Assembly: GCF_047308265.1 (NCBI RefSeq) | Contig: NZ_JBKQWY010000001.1 | Coordinates: 744,001 to 808,000 of the forward strand | Origin: Maricaulis sp047308265 | GTDB taxonomy: Bacteria; Pseudomonadota; Alphaproteobacteria; Caulobacterales; Maricaulaceae | Reading direction: 5' to 3' | Length of the DNA: 64,000 nucleotides | Part shown: piece after piece, positions 1 to 8,512 of the stretch | Position numbering within the stretch: position 1 is the stretch's first letter | How the letters are laid out: each line of letters begins with the position of its first letter | Made by a program: the position numbers and the translations under genes | The notes under the pieces: model-generated | What the model was told of the DNA's origin: nothing | Database searches by the model: none | Seen by the model: only the letters and a program-made list of their open reading frames with translations

Positions 1-794
1 GGATGTACCGGGTGACCGGCGAGGCTCACTATATGAGCCTGATCGAACAGACACTCGCTTTTCTAGATACGCATATGTCCGCGCCGGATCGCGGGTTTGT
101 CGAATCCATCGGGGCCGCCCAATTGCCGCGACGCCAGAACCCGCACATGCATCTGTTCGAGGCCATGATGGCCTTGTACGAGGCGACCGGTGATGCGGGG
201 GTTCTGGACCGTATCCGCACGCTCCGCGGCTTGTTTGATGATATCTTTTTCGATCCCGATGCCGGTGTCCTGCGCGAGTTTTTCGCGGAGGGCTGGCAGC
301 GGGACACACGCCCGATCGGGGATCATGTCGAGCCGGGCCATCTTGCCGAATGGGTCTGGCTGCTGGCCGAACAGGCTCGGGTGACCGGGGACGCGGCCGA
401 CATGGCGGCGATCCGCGCCCTTTATGACACCGTCTGCACTAAGGGCATTTCCGATGTGACCGGCGGGTTGTTCACAACCTGCACCGCCGAGGGTGACGTG
501 GTGGATTCGGGAACGCGGGCCTGGATGCAGACGGAGTGGATCCGTGCCGCGGCGGTTTTCACCAAACGGGGCGCAGATGAGGCGGAGAGCCGTCTGGAAC
601 AGGCGTGCAAGGCGATGTTCGATATTCATCTTGATCCGGCCCTGGCCGGCGGGTGGATTGACCAGACAGATGCAAAAGGCAACCCGACTGTCACGAACAT
701 GCCGTCAAGCACGCTTTATCATGCGCTGGGCGCGGTTCTGGAGGCCCGGGCCGTCGTCACGTCAACAGGTCAACCGACTGAAACACAAGTTTGA
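1..794 (+). CDS. AGE-family epimerase/isomerase (mannose-6-phosphate isomerase-like), 5' partial
   Basis: This is the C-terminal part of an N-acylglucosamine 2-epimerase/AGE superfamily protein. These alpha6/alpha6-barrel enzymes interconvert aldoses and ketoses or epimerise sugars in the cytoplasm. The reading frame is open to the first base, and the visible 263 residues are well short of the family's roughly 380-420, so the N-terminus lies outside the window. Family marks include NPHMHLFEA (about residue 46), GHLAEWVWLL and, near the end, PSSTLYH. The gene lies 85 bp upstream of pgi in the same direction, which fits a role in hexose-phosphate supply. The exact substrate (mannose-6-P or a free sugar) cannot be told from the sequence. 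Confidence 0.8.
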   Translation, partial: MYRVTGEAHYMSLIEQTLAFLDTHMSAPDRGFVESIGAAQLPRRQNPHMHLFEAMMALYEATGDAGVLDRIRTLRGLFDDIFFDPDAGVLREFFAEGWQRDTRPIGDHVEPGHLAEWVWLLAEQARVTGDAADMAAIRALYDTVCTKGISDVTGGLFTTCTAEGDVVDSGTRAWMQTEWIRAAAVFTKRGADEAESRLEQACKAMFDIHLDPALAGGWIDQTDAKGNPTVTNMPSSTLYHALGAVLEARAVVTSTGQPTETQV

Positions 795-879
795 ATGAGG
801 ACATCAGGAGCTTTGACTTGCACTTCGCGCCATGATGATGAAGCTGCCCGGTCCAAGCTCTTCATGAAAGACGTAACCC

Positions 880-2433
880 ATGTCCAATGCTGATCTCCTG
901 GCACACGCCGACCGTCTGAAAGCCACAAATCTCCGCCAGCTGGTGGATGGTGATGCATCCCGCCGCGATGCTCTTGTGATGTCTGCAGCGGGGCTTTGGC
1001 TGGATGCTTCCAAACAACGTCTTGATTCTCAAAGTGTTAGCGCTCTCCTCGCCGCTGCGAAAGCGCGGGGATTGAGTGCGGCGAAGGCGGATCTGCTGTC
1101 CGGAGGGATTGTCAATCCGACCGAAGGTCGACCCGCCCTACATATGGCCTATCGAGACGGAGCCGATATTGCAGGTTCGGAGGAGGCGGCTCTTGTCACT
1201 CGGACACAGGCCGAAACCCGTGCCTTTGCCGAGGCCGTACGCTCGGGGGCCTATGCGCCCGGCGGCAAGCCGATCTCCCGCGTTGTTAACATCGGTATCG
1301 GCGGATCCGATCTGGGACCGCGCCTGGTCGCTGATGCGCTGGCCATGCACCAGGCCTCCGGTCCGGACATGCGGTTTGTCGCAAGTCTGGATCCGACAGA
1401 TCTGGAACTGGCGGTAAAAGGGGCCGATCCCGAAGCCACGCTGTTCATCGTGGCATCAAAATCCTTCTCCACGCAGGAAACCCTGATGACGGCCCTGGCC
1501 GCGCGTGCCTGGCTGACCGGTCATGTTGGGGCGGATCGCGCCGGCGACTTCTTTGCCGCAGCGTCTGCTGCGCCGGACAAGGCGAAGGCCTTTGGTCTGG
1601 ATCCCGAGCGTGTGTTTGATTTCCCGGACTGGGTGGGCGGACGTTACTCCGTCTGGAGCGCTGTCGGGCTGAGCCTGGAAATCGGACTGGGTCCCGAAGT
1701 CTTCGCTGAATTCCGCGCCGGTGCCCGAGCCATGGATCAGCATTTCGCAGACGCGCCGCCGGCGGAGAACCTGCCGGTGATGAAAGGTCTGATTGATGTC
1801 TGGAACCGGATGTATCTGGGCTATCCCAGCCGGTGTGTGGCGGGTTATTCCGCCCGTCTCGCCAAGCTTTCGGACTATTTCCAGCAGTTGGAAATGGAAT
1901 CGCTCGGCAAGTCCGCGGATCTGAACGGAAAACCGATCACCCATCCCTCCGGCGCGCTGGTGTGGGGTGGAGCGGGTACCGAAATCCAGCACTCCTTCTT
2001 CCAGTGGCTGCATCAGGGCACGGATATCGTGCCGGTCGATTTCATCGGTATTCGCCGTCACTTCTCCAGCGATAACGACCGGGAACGGGCTCTCGCGGCC
2101 AATATGGCTGCCCAGGGTGCCGCCCTGCTGGAGGGACGCGAGATTGACCCGGCTGACACGGCGGCCTTGCCCGGGCATCGTGATATGCCGGGCGGGCGTC
2201 CGTCCTCGACACTGCTGCTGGATGATCTGACGCCGGCGAACTTTGGTGCCCTGATTTCGCTTTTCGAGCACAAGGTTTTTGTCGAAAGCCTCTTCTATGA
2301 GGTCAACCCGTATGATCAATGGGGTGTCGAGCTCGGAAAAGTTCTCACGACAGGGATATTGTCCGGAGAGATTTCAGGGTATGACGCCTCGACTCGCGCG
2401 CTTCTGGGCGAGACTGGTTTCCAAGCTGAGTAA
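880..2433 (+). CDS. pgi: Glucose-6-phosphate isomerase
   Basis: Interconverts glucose-6-phosphate and fructose-6-phosphate in the cytoplasm (glycolysis, gluconeogenesis and the link to the pentose phosphate and Entner-Doudoroff routes). The 517-residue protein has the usual family length. Signatures seen are NIGIGGSDLGP (about residues 137-147), the sugar-binding SKSFSTQET, and GGRYSVWSAVGL (about 250-261), which is the classic PGI signature. The C-terminus has the active-site region around NPYDQWGVELGK. The ATG start gives MSNADLLAHADRL, a normal N-terminus. It is followed 53 bp later by tkt, so the two probably form a carbohydrate operon with the upstream AGE isomerase. Confidence 0.97.
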   Translation: MSNADLLAHADRLKATNLRQLVDGDASRRDALVMSAAGLWLDASKQRLDSQSVSALLAAAKARGLSAAKADLLSGGIVNPTEGRPALHMAYRDGADIAGSEEAALVTRTQAETRAFAEAVRSGAYAPGGKPISRVVNIGIGGSDLGPRLVADALAMHQASGPDMRFVASLDPTDLELAVKGADPEATLFIVASKSFSTQETLMTALAARAWLTGHVGADRAGDFFAAASAAPDKAKAFGLDPERVFDFPDWVGGRYSVWSAVGLSLEIGLGPEVFAEFRAGARAMDQHFADAPPAENLPVMKGLIDVWNRMYLGYPSRCVAGYSARLAKLSDYFQQLEMESLGKSADLNGKPITHPSGALVWGGAGTEIQHSFFQWLHQGTDIVPVDFIGIRRHFSSDNDRERALAANMAAQGAALLEGREIDPADTAALPGHRDMPGGRPSSTLLLDDLTPANFGALISLFEHKVFVESLFYEVNPYDQWGVELGKVLTTGILSGEISGYDASTRALLGETGFQAE

Positions 2434-2486
2434 AGACTTTCAATCGGGCGCGGCTCTCCCCGTGCCCGGCATACCAAGAGGGACGC

Positions 2487-4469
2487 ATGACCGTACAGAC
2501 CGAGACATCCTTGCGCGAGATGGCCAACGCCATTCGTGCGCTTTCCATGGATGCCGTCCAGAAAGCCAAATCCGGACACCCGGGCATGCCAATGGGCATG
2601 GCGGATGTGGCCACCGTACTGTGGGCGCGTCACCTCAAATTTGATGCCAGTGCACCCAGCTGGGCGGACCGCGACCGTTTCATCCTGTCCGCCGGTCACG
2701 GCTCGATGCTGATCTATTCGCTCTTGCACCTGTCCGGTTTCGAGGACATGACGCTGGACCAGATCAAGAATTTCCGCCAGATGGGTTCGCTGACCGCGGG
2801 TCACCCCGAATTCGAACACACTCCGGGTATCGAGACGACGACGGGCCCGCTGGGGCAGGGCATTTCGACGGCCGTGGGTTTCGCGCTTGCCGAGCGTATT
2901 CTCAATGCCCGTTACGGGGATGATCTGGTGGATCACCGCACCTGGGTAATCGCATCGGATGGGGATCTCCAGGAAGGTATCAGCCATGAAGCCATCTCAC
3001 TGGCCGGCCATCTCAAGCTCAATCGTCTGATCGTCCTGTGGGACGACAACGAGATTTCCATCGACGGTCCGACCGATCTCTCGGAAAGCACCGATGTGCT
3101 CAAGCGTTTCGAAGCCGCGAACTGGGATGTGAAACGCGTTGACGGTCACAACACCGATGAGATCGATGCGGCTATGGAATGGGCCAAGACCTGCGACAAG
3201 CCGGTCTTGATCTCCTGCCGCACGACAATTGGCTATGGCGCGCCAAACAAGGCCGGCACATCGGGATCCCACGGGGCTCCGCTGGGTGATGAGGAGATCG
3301 CGGGCACGCGCGAAGCGCTTGGCTGGTCTCACGCGCCGTTCGAAATCCCGCAGGACATCTATGATGCCTGGCGCGCCACCTCCTCCACCGAGGCTCATGC
3401 CGCCTGGCGCGAGCGTCTGGGTGAGAGCGACAAGACGGACGAGTTTGTGGCCCAGCTCAATGGTGAACCGGGTGAGCGCGAACTGGAGGCTCTGAAAGCG
3501 TGGCGTCTGAAAGTGGCCGAGGATCGTCCGAAACTGGCCTCACGGGCCTCGTCCGGTCAGGCCCTGGCGGCGATCATCAATGACTGGCCGAGCGTGGTGG
3601 GTGGATCTGCCGACCTTACCGGGTCCAACCTCACCAAGACCCCGGGCGTCAGCGTCATCAATTCCGACGATTATTCCGGTCAGTACATCCATTTTGGTGT
3701 GCGCGAACACGGCATGGCGGCTTGCGCCAACGGGCTGTGCCTGCATGGCGGTTTCCGCCCGCACGTTGCCACCTTCCTGGTGTTTGCTGATTATTGTCGT
3801 CCGGCCATCCGCCTGTCCGCTCTCATGAACCAGGGCGTGATCTATGTCATGACCCACGACTCCATTGGTCTGGGTGAAGACGGTCCGACCCACCAGCCGG
3901 TGGAAACCCTGGCCTCCCTGCGGGCCATGCCGAACACCCATGTGGTCCGCCCGGCGGATGCCCAGGAAGCAGCCGAAGCCTGGGAACTGGCCCTGCTTCG
4001 CGATAACGGTCCGAGCATTCTGGCTCTGTCGCGTCAGGGGCTTCCGCCGCTGCGCAGCGATGATGGTTCCGTGAACCTGTCGGCGCGCGGGGCTTATGTG
4101 CTGCGTGATACGGATGGCGAGCCGGATGTTGTTCTCATTGGTACCGGTTCGGAAGTCTCCCTGGCTGTCGAGGCTGCAGAAAGCCTCGCGAGCGAAGGCA
4201 TCAAGGCTCGCGTCGTCTCCATGCCGTGCCAGGATCTTTTCCTGGAACAGGACGCAGATGTGCGCTCCGAGATCCTTGCGGGCGATACACCAAAAGTGGC
4301 GGTCGAAGCTGCGCTGCGCTTTGGCTGGGATGCGATTATTGGAACCGATGGCGGTTTTGTCGGCATGAATAGTTTTGGTGCATCGGCACCGGCCGGTGAA
4401 CTCTACGCGCATTTTGGCATCACTGCCGAAGCTGTGGCTTCCGCTGCCCGGGATCGTGTCAAACGCTAG
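2487..4469 (+). CDS. tkt: Transketolase
   Basis: Thiamine-diphosphate enzyme of the non-oxidative pentose phosphate pathway, moving two-carbon ketol units between sugar phosphates. The 660 residues match the family length. Motifs are KSGHPGMPMGMAD near the N-terminus, LGQGISTAVG, the ThDP-binding ASDGDLQEGISHEA (about residues 155-168), HDSIGLGEDGPTHQPVE (about 455-471) with the catalytic region, and a C-terminal transketolase domain ending near EAVASAARDRVKR. It lies directly downstream of pgi and is followed within about 30 bp by a strong hairpin plus T-run, so it is the last gene of the operon. It depends on ThDP, whose synthesis genes thiD and thiC are also in this window. Confidence 0.97.
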   Translation: MTVQTETSLREMANAIRALSMDAVQKAKSGHPGMPMGMADVATVLWARHLKFDASAPSWADRDRFILSAGHGSMLIYSLLHLSGFEDMTLDQIKNFRQMGSLTAGHPEFEHTPGIETTTGPLGQGISTAVGFALAERILNARYGDDLVDHRTWVIASDGDLQEGISHEAISLAGHLKLNRLIVLWDDNEISIDGPTDLSESTDVLKRFEAANWDVKRVDGHNTDEIDAAMEWAKTCDKPVLISCRTTIGYGAPNKAGTSGSHGAPLGDEEIAGTREALGWSHAPFEIPQDIYDAWRATSSTEAHAAWRERLGESDKTDEFVAQLNGEPGERELEALKAWRLKVAEDRPKLASRASSGQALAAIINDWPSVVGGSADLTGSNLTKTPGVSVINSDDYSGQYIHFGVREHGMAACANGLCLHGGFRPHVATFLVFADYCRPAIRLSALMNQGVIYVMTHDSIGLGEDGPTHQPVETLASLRAMPNTHVVRPADAQEAAEAWELALLRDNGPSILALSRQGLPPLRSDDGSVNLSARGAYVLRDTDGEPDVVLIGTGSEVSLAVEAAESLASEGIKARVVSMPCQDLFLEQDADVRSEILAGDTPKVAVEAALRFGWDAIIGTDGGFVGMNSFGASAPAGELYAHFGITAEAVASAARDRVKR

Positions 4470-4495
4470 TCAGCGACCCCAGGTCTGAATACGGG

Positions 4496-4530
4496 AAGAG
4501 CCGGGACCCAGATGGATCCCGGCTCTTTTT
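4496..4530 (+). terminator. Rho-independent terminator after tkt
   Basis: An 11-bp perfect stem (AAGAGCCGGGA at 4496-4506 with TCCCGGCTCTT at 4517-4527), a 10-nt loop and a T-run to 4530. It lies 27 bp after the tkt stop and 24 bp before the stop of the convergent gene on the other strand, whose strand also reads A/T-flanked, so it may act in both directions. Confidence 0.9.
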
Positions 4531-4553
4531 GCGCCGAAGCGCAGGGGGGCTCG

Positions 4554-5717
4554 TTACGGGCGCGCGGCCGAGATGGCGGCGGGCTGGCCCGAAAACCGGA
4601 TGTTGGGTGAAAAATACGCCTCGACGTCGCGCGCCTGGAGTTCGATCAGTTCGCGCCGTTTGCGATCCATCGTCCACAGGCGGCCGGATGTATCGGCATG
4701 GATATCCGTCAGCGCGCGATTATCGGCGATATCCGGACGAATCTCACCGACATACAGGTCCTGGCGGGTGTCGTAGAGCAGGATGGCGCTTTGGGCTGTG
4801 TTGCCTTCTGGACGCAGGCCTGACGGCAGTTTCGACATCATGCGTGCCAGCCAAGGATGACGGTTGGCGCGAACAACCCATGCATTCCGCCCCGCTTCCA
4901 GCGTCACCACGAGCTGGTCATCGCCGACGATATGCAGGGCTGCCGGTGTGCCCGGGAGGGTATCGGTGACCACGCGGGATTGGCCGCGACGCGCTTCGTC
5001 GAGATAGACTTCACGCACGGTGAAGCGGTTGGGTTCGGACACATAGATCGAACGCCCATCCTGGCTGAGCGCCAGACCGCTGGGACTGTGAAGGCGATCA
5101 TGGATCAGCTCTGTACGACCCGTTTGCGGTGACCAGGCATAGAGGGCACCCCAGGGACGGTTTTCCAGGGCATCAAGGGCCGGGGTGTAAACCGTTTGAT
5201 CCTGTCCGATCCGTCGGTTGGAATCGATGAAATACAGCGTACCGTCAGGTGAGGCCTCGACATTGGAAATGACGCCATGCGGCAGGGATGTGACGCCCAT
5301 GCTCACGCGCTGATACGCCCGCTCGTTCTTGTCATAGACGTAAACCGCATCGCGGGTTGCGAAGGCAAGATGGGTCGGGCCCATGCAGACAACGTCAAGA
5401 ATGGGTTCGCCGAAATCAACGATCAGGCTTTCATAAAGGGGGGTGCTGCGATCCGTATTCGGGTCGAAGCGTACGATATCGCCTGAATGAGTGCCCAGAT
5501 AGATCAGTCCGTCAGACCCATTGGAAAAGCTGTCGGCGTCGCGATTCAGCGCGACGGTCCGCACCATTGCGGTGTCCAGGTCGGCGCGAAATCCGGCTTC
5601 GGATTCCGGGCGCATCTGGGGTGCGGTCCAGCTCGGAGGATTGATCGGGGCTGGCCAGGCCATCCAGGCCAAAACAAACAGGGCCAGACCTGCCAGGGGC
5701 AGTATCATGTATCGCAT
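4554..5717 (-). CDS. Membrane-anchored strictosidine synthase/SMP-30-like beta-propeller protein (copy 1)
   Basis: A 387-residue protein with one N-terminal hydrophobic segment (about residues 4-23) that should anchor or export it, followed by a predicted beta-propeller facing the periplasm. Repeated blades of the type GxIYxxDxxxG and the stretch ENRPWGALYAWSPQTGRTE followed by SPSGLALSQDGRSIYVSE match the strictosidine-synthase/APMAP branch of the gluconolactonase fold. Enzymes of this fold act as lactonases or esterases, but bacterial members are mostly uncharacterised and no substrate can be read here. It is a diverged paralogue of the next gene (5988-7124): both share the WPxPIxPxxW start after the membrane segment and LENRPWGxLY in the middle. 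Convergent with tkt. Confidence 0.7.
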   Translation of the reverse strand: MRYMILPLAGLALFVLAWMAWPAPINPPSWTAPQMRPESEAGFRADLDTAMVRTVALNRDADSFSNGSDGLIYLGTHSGDIVRFDPNTDRSTPLYESLIVDFGEPILDVVCMGPTHLAFATRDAVYVYDKNERAYQRVSMGVTSLPHGVISNVEASPDGTLYFIDSNRRIGQDQTVYTPALDALENRPWGALYAWSPQTGRTELIHDRLHSPSGLALSQDGRSIYVSEPNRFTVREVYLDEARRGQSRVVTDTLPGTPAALHIVGDDQLVVTLEAGRNAWVVRANRHPWLARMMSKLPSGLRPEGNTAQSAILLYDTRQDLYVGEIRPDIADNRALTDIHADTSGRLWTMDRKRRELIELQARDVEAYFSPNIRFSGQPAAISAARP

Positions 5718-5987
5718 CGGAGTCGCTTGTTGAGTTGCTTCAATTAACCACGCGGCGCGGGCTTGTATGCCTGTGCGCCAGCTCCGACAAGCGGTTCGGG
5801 TGTTTTGTTTTATGCAAATTGTTGCAACGCATTAACACGCCTAGGTGGCGAAAGGATGCAAGCGAAATCCTACAATTCTGTTTTCTAAAGCGAATTCTTG
5901 ATTCAAGACAGTTTTGTAAAATAGAATAGTTTTCGCATAATGGCTGCAATGTGGTCATGCAAAACTGCATGGCTCAAAAATTGGCGC
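5718..5987. other. AT-rich intergenic region between the two propeller paralogues
   Basis: 270 bp, visibly richer in A/T than its surroundings, lying upstream of the minus-strand gene 4554-5717. It contains a small perfect palindrome, TCTTGA-T-TCAAGA at 5896-5908, that could be a regulator site. Short open frames on both strands (for example minus-strand 5740-5970) lack any family signature and have irregular composition. I read it as a promoter region without a gene. Confidence 0.4.
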
Positions 5988-7124
5988 TTATTCGGATGAA
6001 TGGGCCGGCCTCTGTGACAGGGGGAGGCGGAGCAGCTCAGCCGGATAGCCGCGATTGATCCAGATATCTCCGGTCTCGTCGACGATGAAGCTTGACAGAT
6101 AAACCGGAGCGTCCGTGTCCAGGGCGTGCCACTCGTCGAAAGCCCCTGTCTCCGGATCCAACACGAGGAGAGAGGATCGATCACTGTGAAAATAGAGTCG
6201 ATAGACTGATCGAAGCTTGGCGAGGGTGTGCGCCAGAAGTGGGGACGCGTAGATCTGTTCCTGCACAGGATTGCGACCTTCGTAAAGAAGGACAACAAGA
6301 CGTCCATCCGGCAAAAAGCCGATCCCTACGGGTTGCCCAGGTATGGCATCGGTCACAATTTCACTTCGCCCGGCATGGGGACCCGTCAGTAGAACACGTT
6401 TGACCGTCGCCCGGTTGGGTTCCGTAACATAGGCATAACGCTCATCGGCAGACAGGGCGATGTCAGACGGCAGGACGAGGTCGGCATTCAGGATCCGTGT
6501 TCTGCGATTGGGTCTGTTCTGGACGTAGAGCGTGCCCCAAGGCCGGTTTTCCAGCTGATCGAGATAGCCGTTGTCCCGATTGCGTGTCTGTCGCCACCGG
6601 TTCCGGCTGACATCGATAAAGGCTGTTCGCCCTGAGCGTCCCTGATCGACACCTGTGACAAACCCATTCTGCACATGATCCGCACCCCGACTGAGCAGTG
6701 TCGGGGTTTCGCCGCCGATCGTCCACACATAGGTCCCGTTCCCGGTTGCCAGTAAAAGCGTGCCCTCGGCGGTGCAGACCATGTCGAACACCATCACACC
6801 GGGCAGATGAAGGACAGTGTTTGCCGATGCGTCCTCCCCCGGCCGATACTCGATGATCTTCCCGCTCGACTCATCCCGGTCGTTGTCTCCGAAAAAGAAA
6901 CGGCCGTCGGAACACTGTGTAAATTTTGATACGGGCGCCGGGGTGGGATAACGCTCCAGCGTGTCGGGATCGTAACGCACAATCTCTGTTGCCGTCTCGA
7001 GCGGGATCGCTTCGCCCATCCTCCAAACATGAGGGTCGATCGGGGATGGCCAAGCGAGCCAAAAGCCGACAAAGACCGATAGGCCCCCGCCTGTGATCGC
7101 GGATATTTTGAGTAGTAGAGACAT
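5988..7124 (-). CDS. Membrane-anchored strictosidine synthase/SMP-30-like beta-propeller protein (copy 2)
   Basis: A 378-residue paralogue of the protein at 4554-5717. It has an N-terminal hydrophobic anchor (about residues 8-25) followed by WPSPIDPHVW, and propeller blades containing YVTEPNRATVKRVLL and GIGFLPDGRLVVLL. It shares LENRPWGTLY with copy 1. Tandem duplication is the simplest origin. The pair is probably exported to the periplasmic face of the inner membrane. Catalytic calcium ligands typical of true gluconolactonases could not be assigned with certainty, so the function remains open. Confidence 0.68.
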   Translation of the reverse strand: MSLLLKISAITGGGLSVFVGFWLAWPSPIDPHVWRMGEAIPLETATEIVRYDPDTLERYPTPAPVSKFTQCSDGRFFFGDNDRDESSGKIIEYRPGEDASANTVLHLPGVMVFDMVCTAEGTLLLATGNGTYVWTIGGETPTLLSRGADHVQNGFVTGVDQGRSGRTAFIDVSRNRWRQTRNRDNGYLDQLENRPWGTLYVQNRPNRRTRILNADLVLPSDIALSADERYAYVTEPNRATVKRVLLTGPHAGRSEIVTDAIPGQPVGIGFLPDGRLVVLLYEGRNPVQEQIYASPLLAHTLAKLRSVYRLYFHSDRSSLLVLDPETGAFDEWHALDTDAPVYLSSFIVDETGDIWINRGYPAELLRLPLSQRPAHSSE

Positions 7125-7313
7125 GACTGGTCCTTATTCGTGCGAAGCAAAGGGGATTTCCGGATCAGGACAAGTCATCGGATATAATGATACCGCTAAC
7201 TCGCATTCGAGGTGTTCTGTTTTGCAGTACGCGTTTAATGAGCCGGGGAGCGGATCTTCGGGCAATGAAATGTCAGGCGGATTTGCCGTTTACGTCAAAG
7301 CATGGCATGCAAT

Positions 7314-7328
7314 GTTCTTGACCTGTTC
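7314..7328 (+). promoter_or_regulatory. LexA (SOS) box upstream of ruvC
   Basis: GTTC at 7314-7317 and GTTC at 7325-7328 are separated by exactly 7 bases. This is the alphaproteobacterial LexA operator (GTTC-N7-GTTC) known from Caulobacter and rhizobia. It lies 27 bp before the ruvC ATG, where a bound repressor would block transcription. It predicts DNA-damage induction of ruvCAB. Confidence 0.85.
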
Positions 7329-7355
7329 CGTTCTGGGCGGGGGATGGGAGGGCAA

Positions 7356-7859
7356 ATGCGAGACAAGACGATCCGGATCCTGGGGATCGACCCGGGCATT
7401 CGTCGCATGGGGTGGGGATTGATTGCCGTCAACGGTACGCGCCTGACCTATCTTCAGCACGGTACCGTGTGTCCGCCGACCGATCGGGCGCTGGCTGAGC
7501 GGCTCAACTATCTGTTCGATGAAGTGACAGGGCTTGTCGCCGAACTCCAGCCGGATGAAGCGGCCATCGAGGAGGCATTCATGTCCAACAATGCCAACTC
7601 GGCACTGAAATTGGGGCATGCGCGCGCCGCGGCCCTTCTTCCGCCTGCCCAGGCTGGTTTGCCTGTGGCTGAATATGCCGCACGCCTGGTCAAGAAGTCC
7701 GTGGTTGGCACTGGCGCTGCAGACAAATCCCAGGTCGAGGCCATGATCAAGATCTTGTTGCCCGGAGCGAACGCCCAAGCCGATGCGGCGGATGCCCTGG
7801 CTGTGGCTGTGTGTCATGCGCATCACCGCAAGGCCGTCCAACTGGGGAGTGTGGCATGA
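7356..7859 (+). CDS. ruvC: Crossover junction endodeoxyribonuclease RuvC
   Basis: Resolves Holliday junctions with RuvAB during recombinational repair. The 167-residue protein has the usual length. RILGIDPGIRRMGWGLI at the N-terminus carries the first catalytic Asp, IEEAFMSNNANSALKLGHARAA has the catalytic Glu, and QADAADALAVAVCHAH has the C-terminal acidic residues of the RNase-H-like active site. The frame extends 54 bases upstream, but ATG 7356 is preceded by a GGGAG Shine-Dalgarno and gives the standard N-terminus; the LexA box lies inside the longer version. The stop overlaps the ruvA start by 4 nt. Confidence 0.96.
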   Translation: MRDKTIRILGIDPGIRRMGWGLIAVNGTRLTYLQHGTVCPPTDRALAERLNYLFDEVTGLVAELQPDEAAIEEAFMSNNANSALKLGHARAAALLPPAQAGLPVAEYAARLVKKSVVGTGAADKSQVEAMIKILLPGANAQADAADALAVAVCHAHHRKAVQLGSVA

Positions 7860-8497
7860 TTGGCTGGCTGAGAGGCCGTGTTGAAACGGTGGGTTCCGAA
7901 GAGATCATCCTCAATGTCCAGGGCGTGGGATATCTCCTGAGCGCGTCTGGGCAAACGCTGGGACGGCTGGAGCCGGGCCAGGAGGTGTCCCTGCATGTGG
8001 AGACCCATGTGCGCGAAGACGCGTTGAAGCTGTTTGGATTTCTCGACGATCTGGAGCGAGCCTGGTTTGTCCGCTTACAGGAAGTCCAGGGTGTTGGAGC
8101 CAAGGCGGCACTGGCCATTCTCGATACCATGCCCGTTTCCGAGCTCGCGAATGCGGCCGCACTGGGTGACAAGACGGCGTTCTCGCGCGCCAAAGGGGTC
8201 GGGCCCAAGATCGCTACCCGCATTGCGACAGAGCTCAAGGACAAGGCTCCTCCCCAGCCGCGCGGTCTGAGTATCGGGCTGCCACCCCATTCAGACGGCA
8301 CACCGGCGACGCCTTCGGTGGCGTCTTCTGTCGGGGGAGATGCGCCTGCCCGGGAAGACGCCGTGTCGGCTCTGTTGAATCTGGGATATGGTGAGAGCCA
8401 AGCTCGCCAGGCGGTCGCTGAAGTGCTCAAACAGGCGGGCAAGGATGCAGATATTGGTGAGGTCATTCGTCTGGCCTTGCGCGAACTGGCACCCTAG
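7856..8497 (+). CDS. ruvA: Holliday junction branch migration complex subunit RuvA
   Basis: RuvA binds four-way junctions and positions RuvB for branch migration. It begins MIGWLRGRVETVG and has an OB-fold N-terminal domain (to about residue 65), the helix-hairpin-helix segment around VQGVGAKAALAIL and AKGVGPKIATRIATELKDK (about 72-125), and a C-terminal RuvB-binding domain with DAVSALLNLGYGESQARQAV. The 213 residues are normal. The start ATG overlaps the ruvC stop (ATGA), which indicates translational coupling. A longer in-frame start at 7811 would run deep into ruvC and is less likely. Confidence 0.96.
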   Translation: MIGWLRGRVETVGSEEIILNVQGVGYLLSASGQTLGRLEPGQEVSLHVETHVREDALKLFGFLDDLERAWFVRLQEVQGVGAKAALAILDTMPVSELANAAALGDKTAFSRAKGVGPKIATRIATELKDKAPPQPRGLSIGLPPHSDGTPATPSVASSVGGDAPAREDAVSALLNLGYGESQARQAVAEVLKQAGKDADIGEVIRLALRELAP

Positions 8498-8512
8498 GGC
8501 GGAGGCGCGAGT

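Noticed and set aside
810..845. TTGACT followed by TGATGA as a pgi promoter
   Set aside because: The -35-like hexamer is good but the -10 match is poor, and pgi may be cotranscribed with the upstream gene.
1456..2319. 287-aa minus-strand frame opposite pgi, and a similar one opposite tkt (3540-4412)
   Set aside because: Shadow frames of two certain housekeeping genes; no domain seen.
5740..5970. 76-aa minus-strand frame in the AT-rich spacer
   Set aside because: Irregular composition, no ribosome site or family; more consistent with promoter DNA.
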